Assembly (NCBI GenBank): GCA_963205415.1
Contig: CAUJJS010000229.1
Location: 1 to 40,392, forward strand
DNA length: 40,392 nt
Reading direction: 5' to 3'
Source: Pseudomonadota bacterium
GTDB lineage: Bacteria; Pseudomonadota; Gammaproteobacteria; Xanthomonadales; Xanthomonadaceae
Under the pieces are notes generated by a model. That model saw only the letters and a list, made by a program, of their open reading frames with translations. It was not told where the DNA came from and made no database searches. Position numbers and translations under genes: made by a program. Below, piece by piece: positions 16,401-23,420 of this stretch. Positions within the stretch are counted from its first letter, which is position 1; every line of letters starts with the position of its first letter.

Positions 16401-16524
16401 GGGCGGCTTGATCGTGGCCACGGTGCTGACCTTGTTGGTGGTGCCGGCCTTGTATGTGGCCTGGTTTGGCGTGGCGCGCGGTGAGCATGCGCGTGTGTCG
16501 CCCGAGGTCGCACGCCCTCGATAA
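13429..16524 (+). CDS. RND efflux pump, inner-membrane proton-driven transporter (AcrB/HAE family)
   Basis: At 1031 residues the protein has the full RND plan: TM1 near residues 15-32, a large periplasmic porter domain, TM2-6 (about 335-500), a second porter domain and TM8-12. The proton relay aspartates are Asp405-Asp406 in LGLLVDDAIIAVE of TM4. GMIMRNSVILVDQIEQ near the end matches the conserved TM10-11 region. The group is the shorter HAE-1-like branch often annotated as acriflavine or solvent resistance. The substrate cannot be read from sequence. Expression is probably controlled by the divergent TetR-type gene. Confidence 0.93.
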   Translation: MSIADFNLSAWALRHRALVLYAMLLMAAVGVVSYGKLGQSEDPPFSFRAMVVRTLLPGATAEEVARQVTDRIERKLMETGRYEFIRAYSRPGESQVIFMARDSLTSRELPELWYQVRKKVGDIRTSLPAGVVGPFFNDEFGDTFGNIYALTADGFDYAVLKDYADRLEIELQRVPDVAKVELIGLQDEKIWIELSNTKLATLGIPMTAIQSALDEQNAVIPAGFFETPTERVQLRVSGRFAGVDDIAAFPIRVGERSFRLDDVARVWRGFSDPPAPKMRFMGQDAIGLAVSMREGGDILALGERLDAELARLQLTLPVGMQLHKVSDQPEAVRESVGEFVRVLGEAVLIVLIVCFFSLGLRTGLVVALSIPLVLAMTFAAMHYFGIGLHKTSLGALVLALGLLVDDAIIAVEMMAVKMEQGMDRLRAASFAWTSTAFPMLTGTLITAAGFLPIALAASATGEYTRSIAQVVSIALLLSWIAAVVFVPYLGDRLLPEPAQHAPDDSVDPYQRRFYQGFRNLVELAMRRRRAVLALTLVALIAAVALFRFVPQQFFPSATRPELLVDLKLAEGASLRATQTAVEKLEAQLKSLDGVVNYVAYVGTGSPRFYLPLDQQFPQASFAQFVVLTEGIEAREQVRHTLIALLAREFGELRGRVTRLEMGPPVGYPVQFRVSGEHIERVRALAREVAARVRENPHVNNVNLDWEEPSKVVRLVLDQDRARVLGVSSAQLAQFLQSSLSGLQVSTLREDNEQIAMLLRGPAEERAQLSMLGSLAVPTSHGRSVPVSQIATLQYGFEEGIIWHRNRLPTVTVRADVDGVMQPANVVKQILPTLQSVREDLPPGYLLEVGGTVEDSARGSASVAAGVPVFVVVVFSLLMIQLRSFSRAALVFLTAPLGLIGVVLFLLVFQVPFGFVAMLGTIALAGMIMRNSVILVDQIEQDIAAGHARWQAVIDATVRRFRPIVLTALAAVLAMIPLTRSAFFGPMAVAIMGGLIVATVLTLLVVPALYVAWFGVARGEHARVSPEVARPR

Positions 16525-16606
16525 TCGGGTGGCATCAGGAACGTTTCGGGAAGTGTGCGCGAGCAAGCCGGGTGTCCGGAAGCCGGGGAGCTTGGGCCAA
16601 CATGCA

Positions 16607-16636
16607 TGAAAAACCCGCCTCGCGGCGGGTTTTTCA
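16607..16636. terminator. Bidirectional Rho-independent terminator
   Basis: AAAAACCCGCC (16609-16619) and GGCGGGTTTTT (16624-16634) form a perfect stem around TCGC, extended by two more pairs on the outside. The A-run on one side and T-run on the other let it end both the plus-strand efflux operon and the minus-strand rpmB-rpmG operon, which converge here. Confidence 0.92.
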
Positions 16637-16659
16637 TTTTCGCCCTACTTGGAGCAGGA

Positions 16660-16827
16660 TTACTTGATCTTGCCTTCCTTGTACGGAACGTGCTTGCGCA
16701 CGACCGGGTCGTACTTGTTCATTTCCATCTTGCCCGGGGTGTTCTTCTTGTTTTTGTCGGTGGTGTAGAAGTGACCGGTGCCGGCCGAGGAGATCATGCG
16801 GATTTTGTCGCGCTTGGAATGTGCCAT
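16660..16827 (-). CDS. rpmG: 50S ribosomal protein L33
   Basis: The 55-residue protein [14 protein letters not shown]... closely matches bacterial L33 ([34 protein letters not shown]). It lacks the zinc-binding CxxC pairs, so it is the zinc-independent type, as in many Proteobacteria. It follows rpmB by 12 bases on the minus strand, the normal rpmB-rpmG order, with an AGGAGA site between the two genes. It ends just before the bidirectional terminator. Confidence 0.97.
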   Translation of the reverse strand: MAHSKRDKIRMISSAGTGHFYTTDKNKKNTPGKMEMNKYDPVVRKHVPYKEGKIK

Positions 16828-16839
16828 GGTGACTTCTCC

Positions 16840-17076
16840 TTAGACCTTCTGGCCCTGCTTGCGCAGCTCGGCGAGGACGGCGTCGATGCCGTTCTTGTCG
16901 ATGGTGCGCAGGGCATGGTTGGAAACGCGCAGCTTCACCCAACGGTTCTCACTTGCCACCCAGAAGCGGCGTTCGTGCAGGTTGGGAAGCCAGCGACGGC
17001 GGGTTTTGTTGTTGGCGTGCGAGACGTTGTTGCCGGTCTGCACGGCCTTCTTGCTTACTTGACACACACGTGCCAT
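16840..17076 (-). CDS. rpmB: 50S ribosomal protein L28
   Basis: The 78-residue protein begins [20 protein letters not shown] and contains [18 protein letters not shown], both signature parts of L28. The start at 17076 gives the standard length; the open frame continues upstream to 17190 without support. It is the first gene of the rpmB-rpmG operon, with a promoter about 150 bases upstream. Confidence 0.97.
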   Translation of the reverse strand: MARVCQVSKKAVQTGNNVSHANNKTRRRWLPNLHERRFWVASENRWVKLRVSNHALRTIDKNGIDAVLAELRKQGQKV

Positions 17077-17223
17077 GACGCACCTCGAAGGTTTGTGATG
17101 CTCCCCTTGGCCAGGGAAACGGCGGCCCCATCGCAAATGCGATACGCGAGACGGGTGGATCGCTTCTGTCGGCCATCGCGCTGCCGACACTTGCGGCCAT
17201 CAGCCGAACGAAGCGAGCCGCGT

Positions 17224-17252
17224 ATTATGCCAATGCGGCATGGGCGCCGCAA
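17224..17252 (-). promoter_or_regulatory. Sigma-70 promoter for rpmB-rpmG
   Basis: On the minus strand TTGCGG (17252-17247) and CATAAT (17229-17224) are separated by exactly 17 bases. The -10 matches 5 of 6 consensus bases and the -35 matches 3 of 6. The promoter lies right after the thiolase stop and leaves a leader of about 140 bases before rpmB. Confidence 0.6.
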
Positions 17253-17273
17253 CCTGAATCTGATCGACGCCTT

Positions 17274-18560
17274 TCAGCGCTCCAGGATTGCGGTCACACC
17301 CATGCCGCCGGCGGTGCAGATCGAAATCAGGCCGCGTCCGGAGCCTTTCTGTTTCAACATCTTGGCGAGCGTGGCGATGATGCGTCCGCCGGTGGCGGCG
17401 AAGGGATGGCCCAAGGCGAGAGACGAGCCGTGGACGTTGAACTTGGCCGGATCGATTTTCCCCATCGGCGCGTTGAGGCCCAGTCGATCGCGGCAGTAGG
17501 TTTCCGACTCCCAAGCCTTGAGCGTACACAGCACCTGCGCGGCAAAGGCCTCGTGGATTTCGTAAAAATCAAAATCCTGCAGGCTGAGGCCGTGACGGGC
17601 CAACATGCGCGGCACCGCGATGGTCGGCGCCATCAACAAGCCTTCACCATGGACGAAATCCACGCCGGCCACTTCGTAATCGACGATGCGCGCCAAAATC
17701 TCGTGCCCATGCGCCGCGGCCCACGCCTCGTTGGCCAAGAGCACGGCCGAAGCACCATCGCTCAGTGGGGTGGAATTGCCGGCGGTGAGCGTGCCTTGGC
17801 CCGAAGTTTTGTCGAAGGCGGGCTTGAGCGTGGCGAGCTTTTCCGGCGAGGTGTCCGGGCGCAGGATGTTGTCGCGCTCGATGCCACGGAAGGGCACCAC
17901 CAAGTCGGCGAAGAAGCCGGCGTCGTACGCCGCTGCCGCCTTGCGGTGGGATTCATAGGCCAGAAGGTCCTGCTCGACCCGCGTGACGCCCCATTCGCGT
18001 GCCATCAGTTCGCAATGGTCGCCCATGCTCTTGCCGGTGCGCGGCTCGCCCACGCCGGGAAACTCCGGCTTCAACTCACCGAAGGAAAAGCCCTTGAATG
18101 CGGCCAGACGCTGGCCGAAGGATCGGGCGCGATTGAGATCGAGCAAACGCCGGCGCAAGCGCTTGTTGACCGCGATCGGCACATCCGAGGTGGTGTCCGA
18201 ACCGCCACCGATGCCCACTTGAATCTGCCCCAGCGCGATCTTGTTGGCGACCGTCATGATGGTGTCGAGACTGGTCCCGCAGGCGCGTGCCATGGTGAGA
18301 CCGGGCGTGGTGGGCGCGAGCCCAGACGACAACGTGGCCTCGCGTGCCAGATTCCAGTCCGAAGAATGCTTGAGCACCGCGCCCATGGCCACTTCGCCCA
18401 GCTCCATGCCGTGCAGGCCGAAGCGTTCCACCAAGGCGCCCAGCGTTCGAATCGACATGCCGAGGTTGCCGACATCGAAATACGCCGTGTTGTTGCGGCA
18501 GAACGGGATGCGCACACCGCCGATCACACCGACGGTTTGGATTGAGCGGTTATTGGACAT
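17274..18560 (-). CDS. fadI: Acetyl-CoA acyltransferase (3-ketoacyl-CoA thiolase, FadI-like)
   Basis: This 428-residue thiolase cleaves 3-ketoacyl-CoA with CoA in beta-oxidation. The acyl-accepting cysteine is Cys94 (ARACGTSLD). The general-base region is His385 in GHPFAATGGR, and the second cysteine is Cys415 in CTAGGMG. The length and the long insertion after residue 140 (NKRLRRRLLDLNRARSFGQR) fit the FadI branch better than the short PhaA/AtoB branch. No fadJ-like partner is adjacent. A TATGAT box about 45 bases upstream of the ATG is a weak promoter candidate. Confidence 0.88.
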   Translation of the reverse strand: MSNNRSIQTVGVIGGVRIPFCRNNTAYFDVGNLGMSIRTLGALVERFGLHGMELGEVAMGAVLKHSSDWNLAREATLSSGLAPTTPGLTMARACGTSLDTIMTVANKIALGQIQVGIGGGSDTTSDVPIAVNKRLRRRLLDLNRARSFGQRLAAFKGFSFGELKPEFPGVGEPRTGKSMGDHCELMAREWGVTRVEQDLLAYESHRKAAAAYDAGFFADLVVPFRGIERDNILRPDTSPEKLATLKPAFDKTSGQGTLTAGNSTPLSDGASAVLLANEAWAAAHGHEILARIVDYEVAGVDFVHGEGLLMAPTIAVPRMLARHGLSLQDFDFYEIHEAFAAQVLCTLKAWESETYCRDRLGLNAPMGKIDPAKFNVHGSSLALGHPFAATGGRIIATLAKMLKQKGSGRGLISICTAGGMGVTAILER

Positions 18561-18674
18561 GACTCAAAACTCGGCCAAAGACAAAACGAACGGCAAGATC
18601 ATAGCCTAGCAGCCATACGCCGGCGAACGGAGCGCGGCGGAGACCTCAACGACTTTCGCCGAGTCGGCTTCCGC

Positions 18675-19568
18675 TCAGCGCATCCAGGCCGGCATCACCA
18701 GCCAGAGGAAATAGCCCCAAGAATGTTCGCTGATGAGCGAACGCCAGACATCGACCATGTCTTGCAACAGTTTGGGATCATCACCGGCACGCGGCTCCCA
18801 GACCTGCAATCGACGTCGGCCGGTGCGCAGGTCCAGGCCACAAGTGATGAGCACCACAGGCACCTTCGCCAATCGTGCGATACCTATGAGGCCGGTGGGA
18901 AATTGTCCCTGGCGCCCGAAAATCTCGACCGGTTCGGACGGATCGCGTGGCCCCGGCGGAACATCCAGAAATCCGCAGACCCAGAAGCCGACCTGTTCAG
19001 GAGCATCGGACCCAAGCATGCGAACCGAGCGACGCACAGCACCTTCCGGCAACATCATCGGGTGGCCGCTGATGCGCTCGGCCTCGCGTACCCGCAAGCG
19101 TGCGTACCAATACCCAAGCAGCGCCCCGCCCATCGCCACGCGATTGGGCGCAGCGCTGATGGCTCCAACCGTGGCTCCACGCTGGCGCAAGGCGCGTGTG
19201 GCCCAGACTCCCGGGCACCAGTGGAAGGTGAGGCCCACGGCCTTTTCGGGAATGTCCGGCCACTGGTCCCAGTCATCGACATACGTTTTGAGCCAGCGAT
19301 TGCTGCGCGTCATGGAGATGTACATGTCGGCGTGATCCACCAACCGGCAGAGACGAAACTGCCGTGCCCACAAAGCCTCGTCGTCGATCTGCACGAACTG
19401 GCGCGCCTGCACCAACGCGGCCTGCCACTCGGCCCCGAACAAGCGACGGAAGCGCGAACAAAAACGCAGCCAACGAAAGCCCAGCCACCAGGGCATGAGC
19501 GCGCACAGGCTCGGAATCAGATACAGCTCCAGCAAGGCGTGGATTTCAAGGCGCAACCGGGCATTCAT
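18675..19568 (-). CDS. LpxL-like acyltransferase superfamily protein, atypical active site
   Basis: The 297-residue protein looks like the lysophospholipid/lipid A acyltransferase group. It has a hydrophobic N-terminal anchor (SLCALMPWWLGFRWLRF), a histidine motif region GLTFHWCPGVWA, and a C-terminal stretch with VEIFGRQGQFPTGLIGIARL resembling the FFG..AA..tG..LAR segment of LpxL/LpxM. The expected HX4D/E catalytic pair is not clear: the residue five after the His is Val. A variant catalytic arrangement or loss of activity is possible. The ATG at 19568 is used; a GTG at 19583 is also open. It is divergent from the next gene with under 80 bases between. Function is unassigned. Confidence 0.6.
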   Translation of the reverse strand: MNARLRLEIHALLELYLIPSLCALMPWWLGFRWLRFCSRFRRLFGAEWQAALVQARQFVQIDDEALWARQFRLCRLVDHADMYISMTRSNRWLKTYVDDWDQWPDIPEKAVGLTFHWCPGVWATRALRQRGATVGAISAAPNRVAMGGALLGYWYARLRVREAERISGHPMMLPEGAVRRSVRMLGSDAPEQVGFWVCGFLDVPPGPRDPSEPVEIFGRQGQFPTGLIGIARLAKVPVVLITCGLDLRTGRRRLQVWEPRAGDDPKLLQDMVDVWRSLISEHSWGYFLWLVMPAWMR

Positions 19569-19641
19569 CGAGATCGTCAACACGCGTCCAACAGGAGCGC
19601 AATGCTACTGTATTGGCCTCATCGTTCTCCTTGTGGTCGTG

Positions 19642-20508
19642 ATGTCTGTCCCTGCGTGTTGTTTTGGCGCCTTGGCGCTGGAAGTTTCGGTTCCGCTTGC
19701 AAAATCAACACTGGCGCGCGTTGATGCGGCAGAACTGGCCGACCGCATGGCCGATGACCTGGCGCGGCTACTGCACGGCGTGGAAGTACTCGATCTGGCG
19801 GTGGCTGGCGCGGCTTTCGATCCGACCGAACTGCTGCGCCCCGGCTGGCCGATCCACACCGCATTGGCGGACTTGATCCAGCGCGCACCGCGCGCCGGTC
19901 ACAGCCGCATCTTGGGACTCGGTGCGCACGAAGATGCGATGCCAGCGCCCCTGCAACCGGACCCGACCCTGCGCGAAGGCCCACTGAAGCTCCTGCCCTT
20001 CGTGTTGAGCGGTGAAGCCGCGCCGATCGAAGCCATTTCCACCCAGATCGAAGAACGGCTGCTGGAAAAAGGCATGGCCCAAGCGGCCTTGGCCTTTTTC
20101 GTGCAAAAGGCCTTCAACGCGCCGCTGGAACATGTGCGCTTCCTCAGCCTCGATGATCTTTTGGCCATGACCTCGATGCAGTACCAACACGCCGGCATCG
20201 AACACCTCTGGCCCTTGATCGATGCCGCACTGTTCGATTCGAAGGATGAGGTCTGGCTCGATGCGCCACCCGAACCGCTGCTGCGCTGGGACGGACAGCG
20301 CGTGCGCGTGGCCGACATGGATCAGGCCAGCTGGCAAGCCCATGGCTTTGTGCCCGACGGCTTCGAAGGTGAGCGCGCCGCACGCGGTTTCAGCTACTTC
20401 CAACGACGTCTGCAGCAATATCAGGCGGTCTTGTCCAGCCACGCGATTGCCGTGCAAGCGATTGCGGTGAACGCCACACAAGACCCACGCACGGCGCTGT
20501 CGGCTTGA
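19642..20508 (+). CDS. Conserved-looking protein of unknown function next to iadA
   Basis: The 288-residue protein is acidic and leucine/alanine rich, with no clear catalytic motif. The segment SMQYQHAGIEHLWPLIDAALF and the end GFSYFQRRLQQYQAVLSSHA are its most distinctive parts. The first residues are hydrophobic (SVPACCFGALAL), and the open frame runs further upstream through IVLLVVV, so the true start, and whether it has a membrane signal, is unsure. No good ribosome-binding site helps. It shares its reading frame with iadA, which begins 45 bases after this stop, so the two are co-transcribed. A role near isoaspartyl or cyanophycin peptide breakdown is a guess from context only. Confidence 0.65.
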   Translation: MSVPACCFGALALEVSVPLAKSTLARVDAAELADRMADDLARLLHGVEVLDLAVAGAAFDPTELLRPGWPIHTALADLIQRAPRAGHSRILGLGAHEDAMPAPLQPDPTLREGPLKLLPFVLSGEAAPIEAISTQIEERLLEKGMAQAALAFFVQKAFNAPLEHVRFLSLDDLLAMTSMQYQHAGIEHLWPLIDAALFDSKDEVWLDAPPEPLLRWDGQRVRVADMDQASWQAHGFVPDGFEGERAARGFSYFQRRLQQYQAVLSSHAIAVQAIAVNATQDPRTALSA

Positions 20509-20553
20509 TACGATGCCGATCACGCCATTCAAAGCCTTCCACGAGCCTTCGCC

Positions 20554-21753
20554 TTGAGCCTGCCCCGCCTACCCGATGCACCGCTGCTTGCATTGCGCAA
20601 CGCACAGGTGTTTGCGCCCGATGCGCTCGGCATTCGCCACCTGTTGTTGGGTGGCGGCAAGATTCTGTGGATCGGCAAGCACTGGCAGGACATGCCGGCC
20701 GACCTCGGTGTGGACATGCTCGATCTCGATGGCCGCCGCCTGATTCCCGGCCTGATCGATGGCCATGTGCACGTCACCGGCGGTGGTGGTGAAGCCGGCT
20801 TTCGCTCGCGGGTGCCCGGCCTGGGCTTGTCGCACTACAGCGCCCACGGCATCACCACCGTGATCGGCTTGCTCGGCACCGATACCGTGGCGCGTGGCCC
20901 GCGTGATCTCCTGGCCGCGATGTACGCCTTGCGCGAAGAAGGACTCTCCGCCTTCGGCTATCTCGGCGGCTACCACCTGCCGGCGGCGACGCTGACCGGC
21001 TCGGTGCGCAGCGATCTGGTGTTTCTGGAGCCTTTGATCGGCGTCGGCGAACTGGCCATTTCCGATCATCGTTCCAGCCAGCCCACACTGGATGAGCTAC
21101 TTCGCGTGGCATCCGACGCGCATGTCGCCGGACTCATGACCGGCAAAGCCGGCATCGTGCATCTGCATCTGGGTGATGGCGAGCGCGGCCTGGACTTGGT
21201 GCATCGCGCGCTGACGCAAAGCGAACTTCCGGCGCGTGTTTTCCAACCCACCCACGTCAACCGCCGTCGCGCCTTGTTCGATGAGGCCGTGGCCTTGAGC
21301 CGACGTGGTGTGCCGATGGATGTCACCGCGTTTCCGGTCGAAGAAGGTGAGGATGCCTGGACCGCGGCCGATGCCTTCATTCGCTGGCGCGATGCCGGCG
21401 CGCCGATGGATCGACTCACCATCAGCTCCGATGCCGGCGGCAGCCTGCCGTGCTTCGATGCGCACGGTCAGGTGTGTGGCATGGACGTGGGCACACCGGG
21501 CGCGCTCCTGGCCACGCTGGCGGAATTGCTCGAACGCGGCGTACCGCTGGACACCGCACTGCCGGCCTTCACGGCCAACGTCGCCACCGCCCTGCGCCTG
21601 CCGCACAAGGGCCGCATCGGCATCGGCATGGATGCCGATCTGGTCTGCCTGGATGAAAACCACCGCACGCTGCACGTGATCGCGCGCGGTCGTCTGCACC
21701 GACGCGATGGGCACAACCGGATCGTCGGAACCTTCGAGCGCATTTCTCGCTGA
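20554..21753 (+). CDS. iadA: Isoaspartyl dipeptidase IadA
   Basis: This amidohydrolase-family zinc enzyme cuts beta-aspartyl dipeptides from damaged proteins or cyanophycin. Motifs appear in the usual order: GLIDGHVHVTGGGGE with metal ligands His71 and His73 and substrate-binding Glu80, AISDHRSSQ, TGKAG with the probable carbamylated lysine, HLHLGD, PTHVNR and SSDAGGS with the catalytic Asp. At 399 residues it fits the family. No ATG is in frame near the start; TTG at 20554 is the plausible initiator, about 15 codons after the stop of the upstream gene. Confidence 0.9.
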   Translation: MSLPRLPDAPLLALRNAQVFAPDALGIRHLLLGGGKILWIGKHWQDMPADLGVDMLDLDGRRLIPGLIDGHVHVTGGGGEAGFRSRVPGLGLSHYSAHGITTVIGLLGTDTVARGPRDLLAAMYALREEGLSAFGYLGGYHLPAATLTGSVRSDLVFLEPLIGVGELAISDHRSSQPTLDELLRVASDAHVAGLMTGKAGIVHLHLGDGERGLDLVHRALTQSELPARVFQPTHVNRRRALFDEAVALSRRGVPMDVTAFPVEEGEDAWTAADAFIRWRDAGAPMDRLTISSDAGGSLPCFDAHGQVCGMDVGTPGALLATLAELLERGVPLDTALPAFTANVATALRLPHKGRIGIGMDADLVCLDENHRTLHVIARGRLHRRDGHNRIVGTFERISR

Positions 21754-21786
21754 AGCGTGGAGAATTTGTGCACCTCAACTCTTGAG

Positions 21787-22857
21787 ATGTTCAACATGTT
21801 CAATTCCAAGAGACTCCTCGCCAGCATCGCGATGATCGCGTTCGCCGCAGTGGCAGTGACCTACTGGTTCAGGGGTCACGGCGCACCTTCGTCACCGATT
21901 CGTGACACGGGGCTGACCAAGGAACACCTTGCCAGCGTGCCGAAGCCACGAGACGGAATCGAGGTGCCACTGAATGAGTTGAGCCCGGCGGCTCTCCCTT
22001 CATCACAATCCGCGCCTTCCGAGCCTCACGCAGATGCGCAGGCCGTGCCATCAGAAGACATCTCTGATTCGGTGAGCCTGCAGACGTTGGCCGAGCGCGC
22101 AATGGAAGGCCATCCCACCGCAGCGTGCCGTTTGTTTGTGCGAGCGACGCAGTGCACTTCGCTGAATGCCAGACGCAGCCTTGCGCAGCAAATGGAAGGA
22201 GTTCTGACGGAACGAGAAGCAAGCAAGGGCGATGAGTTTCTCATCAGGGCCATCGCACAATTGCGGGGCAAAGATTCCATCGATGTTGCTTGCGCTGGAA
22301 TGGGCGATGCCGAAACTCCGGATGCCGACGAATATCTGGCAAGGTCCGTCGCCGCGATGTCGACGCGACAGCGCGTTTTGTTGGTGATGATGCGACCGGA
22401 TGGCAGTCTGGTGCGCCTGCCGCGTCAGCCCGACAACACGATCAGGACTGGTCGAGGTTCGGACTATCTGATCCCACAGATTCTGGCCGACAACTTCCAG
22501 CGGTTCTTGCAAGAAGGCGTTGCTGCATCCGATCCGATCGCCCTCGAAGGCCTCATCCTGCTGCACGCTCCGGGCTATCTTCCCGGCGCATCCAACGGCT
22601 TGAGCAGTGCCATTCCAGACCCGCAGAAATTCGCGCATGCGGCACTGTTGATGCAGGTGCTTTACGGTCCCGACGCGCTCGGGCCTGCGGTTGATGCCAT
22701 GCTTGCTCAGACACTTTCTCGCATGAATCCGGCTCTCCGGCATCGCGTGGAGGCTGAGGTGACGGCGCGCGCTGCCATTTGGAGCGCAGCACCGTCCAGC
22801 GCTCCGGAATCGCAACCGCTCTCGGAGGGCGACACGGAAGCTCTGTGCGCCGAGTGA
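21787..22857 (+). CDS. Membrane-anchored or exported protein of unknown function
   Basis: The 356-residue protein has one N-terminal hydrophobic segment (LLASIAMIAFAAVAVTYWF) after a short basic lead, then a Pro/Ser-rich linker (about residues 35-85) and a helical domain with several cysteines (AACRLF, ATQC, VACAGM). This is the layout of a protein tethered to the inner membrane and facing the periplasm. I do not recognise the family. Codon use looks less GC-biased than in neighbours, which may point to more recent acquisition. Starts at GTG 21757 and ATG 21796 are also possible. Confidence 0.65.
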   Translation: MFNMFNSKRLLASIAMIAFAAVAVTYWFRGHGAPSSPIRDTGLTKEHLASVPKPRDGIEVPLNELSPAALPSSQSAPSEPHADAQAVPSEDISDSVSLQTLAERAMEGHPTAACRLFVRATQCTSLNARRSLAQQMEGVLTEREASKGDEFLIRAIAQLRGKDSIDVACAGMGDAETPDADEYLARSVAAMSTRQRVLLVMMRPDGSLVRLPRQPDNTIRTGRGSDYLIPQILADNFQRFLQEGVAASDPIALEGLILLHAPGYLPGASNGLSSAIPDPQKFAHAALLMQVLYGPDALGPAVDAMLAQTLSRMNPALRHRVEAEVTARAAIWSAAPSSAPESQPLSEGDTEALCAE

Positions 22858-23006
22858 CACGGTGCGTTGGCCGCGAACGTCCGCAGTCATAGCGACGCTG
22901 GTGACGGTTTGGCTTGGCTGACGCTCTGGTGCACGACGCTTTGCACCTATACTCACGGCAAGGCGGCGCATGACCTGTAGGCCCGAAAAATACTGGAGTA
23001 GAGGTC

Positions 23007-23393
23007 TTGGTCAGCTCCCGAACGGAACCCGGGCAAGGTGTCACCGAGCTGTTGACGCAATGCTGCGCTGCGGGTGACAAGGCCGCTTACGGCGAACTGT
23101 TCAGCACCATCCATGAAAGCCTTCGACAGCGCGTCCATCTGTTGTTGCGGCGTGATGCTACAGCGACGCTTTCAACCACGGCGCTGGTGCACGAGACCTT
23201 CCTCAAAATGTCCGGCCGTCGACTCGAACCCAAAGATCAGAGTCAGTTTTATGCCATCGCCTCGCGCGCTATGCGGCAGGTGTTCATGACGGCAGCGCCT
23301 GACCGGCGAGCACTCAAGCACAGTTGCGCATGGGAGATGAATCGCTTGGCGCTGCTCACTCAGGACGGCAAGACGCTTGTGTCGTCCCTCTGA
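23007..23393 (+). pseudogene. Truncated ECF sigma factor (region 2 only)
   Basis: The first 90 or so residues resemble the ECF sigma family with long N-terminal helices: VTELLTQCCAAGDKAAYGELF, then LSTTALVHETFLKM and QFYAIASRAMRQVF. After that the sequence should continue through VDHARRR and a region 4 helix-turn-helix. Instead it drifts into unrelated residues and stops at 128, so promoter -35 recognition is missing. A ribosome-binding site (GAGG) still precedes the TTG start. An intact relative sits at 31020-31586 beside its kinase. Decay after deletion is the simplest reading; a short anti-sigma-like product is less likely. Confidence 0.7.
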
Positions 23394-23420
23394 ATGAGAC
23401 TGCGAATGAGCAAAGGCGAT

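Noticed and set aside
20509-20553. Fusion of the unknown gene with iadA split by a sequencing error
   Set aside because: The two are in frame, but a clean TGA and a plausible TTG start exist and the IadA part has full family length by itself.
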